DNA from: Rhodocyclaceae bacterium UBA2271
Lineage (GTDB): Bacteria > Pseudomonadota > Gammaproteobacteria > Burkholderiales > Rhodocyclaceae
DNA length: 64,000 nucleotides
Assembly (NCBI GenBank): GCA_002347405.1
Contig: DDXB01000017.1
Coordinates: forward strand, 1-64,000
Direction of reading: 5' to 3'
Both the position numbers and the translations under genes were made by a program. Under the pieces are notes generated by a model. It was not told where the DNA came from. It worked only from the letters and a program-made list of their open reading frames with translations, and ran no database searches. Within the stretch, counting starts at the first letter, position 1; each line of letters starts with the position of its first letter. Below, one piece after another: positions 63,998 through 64,000 of the stretch.

Positions 63998-64000
63998 ACC

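Overview
The window is high-GC DNA from a facultatively lithotrophic betaproteobacterium. Protein sequences and gene order (exbB-exbD-lpxK-ycaR-kdsB-adk, argG-argF-argD, a BktB-type thiolase) point to the Rhodocyclales/Nitrosomonadales sulfur oxidisers, something like Sulfuritalea; the genus is inference. It has the genes to oxidise stored or sulfane sulfur through reverse dissimilatory sulfite reductase and to oxidise hydrogen with a soluble NAD-linked [NiFe] hydrogenase.

Layout. 1-20000: housekeeping genes (two cyclophilins, lpxH, a haem-tagged triple rhodanese, yaeQ, a DeaD-type helicase, a flavoprotein, truC, a NarXL-like two-component pair, Nudix enzymes, thiolase, yajQ, ppnP and the arginine genes argG, argF, argD). 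20152-23894 (+): hydrogenase maturation genes hypA-hypB-hypF-hypC. 23910-37221 (-): an unbroken 13-kb run dsrA-B-E-F-H-C-M-K-L-J-O-P-N-R followed by a SUMT gene for sirohaem synthesis. Sulfur delivered to DsrEFH passes to DsrC and is oxidised by DsrAB; DsrL and the membrane complex DsrMKJOP handle electrons and DsrC trisulfide, while SUMT and DsrN make sirohaem amide. 37449-42329 (+): divergent from dsrA, a small unknown protein coupled to a Cas6/Cmx6-like RAMP protein, a DsrC paralogue without the terminal cysteine, an unknown helical protein, a TauD-like dioxygenase, an HDOD protein and a metallo-beta-lactamase-fold hydrolase. 42330-53423: a J-domain protein, exbBD, lpxK, ycaR, kdsB, adk, PPi-dependent phosphofructokinase, H+-pyrophosphatase, murJ, rpsT. 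53488-60088: hypD and, divergent from it, hoxF-hoxU-hoxY-hoxH-hoxW. 60238-63981: a small lipoprotein, an HU protein, two small proteins with the same C-terminus, a cold-shock protein, IF-1, NnrS and tRNA-Ser(CGA).

The most unusual signal is a 24-bp sequence (starts AAAGTCGGCGCTGG, ends GACGGCG) dispersed over the whole window. Six copies are exact and four have one to three mismatches, in both orientations. Five copies sit in frame inside conserved genes (deaD, a BaiN-type flavoprotein, hypF, lpxK, nnrS); the others lie between genes, some touching a start or stop codon. Two other intergenic repeat families are present: a ~100-bp element that ends at the start codons of exbD and kdsB, and a ~130-bp element on both sides of the thiolase gene. 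A cluster of GGGT/ACCC half-sites in the dsrA upstream region looks like an operator. No CRISPR array, insertion sequence, phage or rRNA gene was seen. No gene-free stretch exceeds about 300 bases; the longest gaps (about 200-230 bases near 11450, 17700, 20000, 37300 and 54750) hold the repeats and regulatory sites listed.
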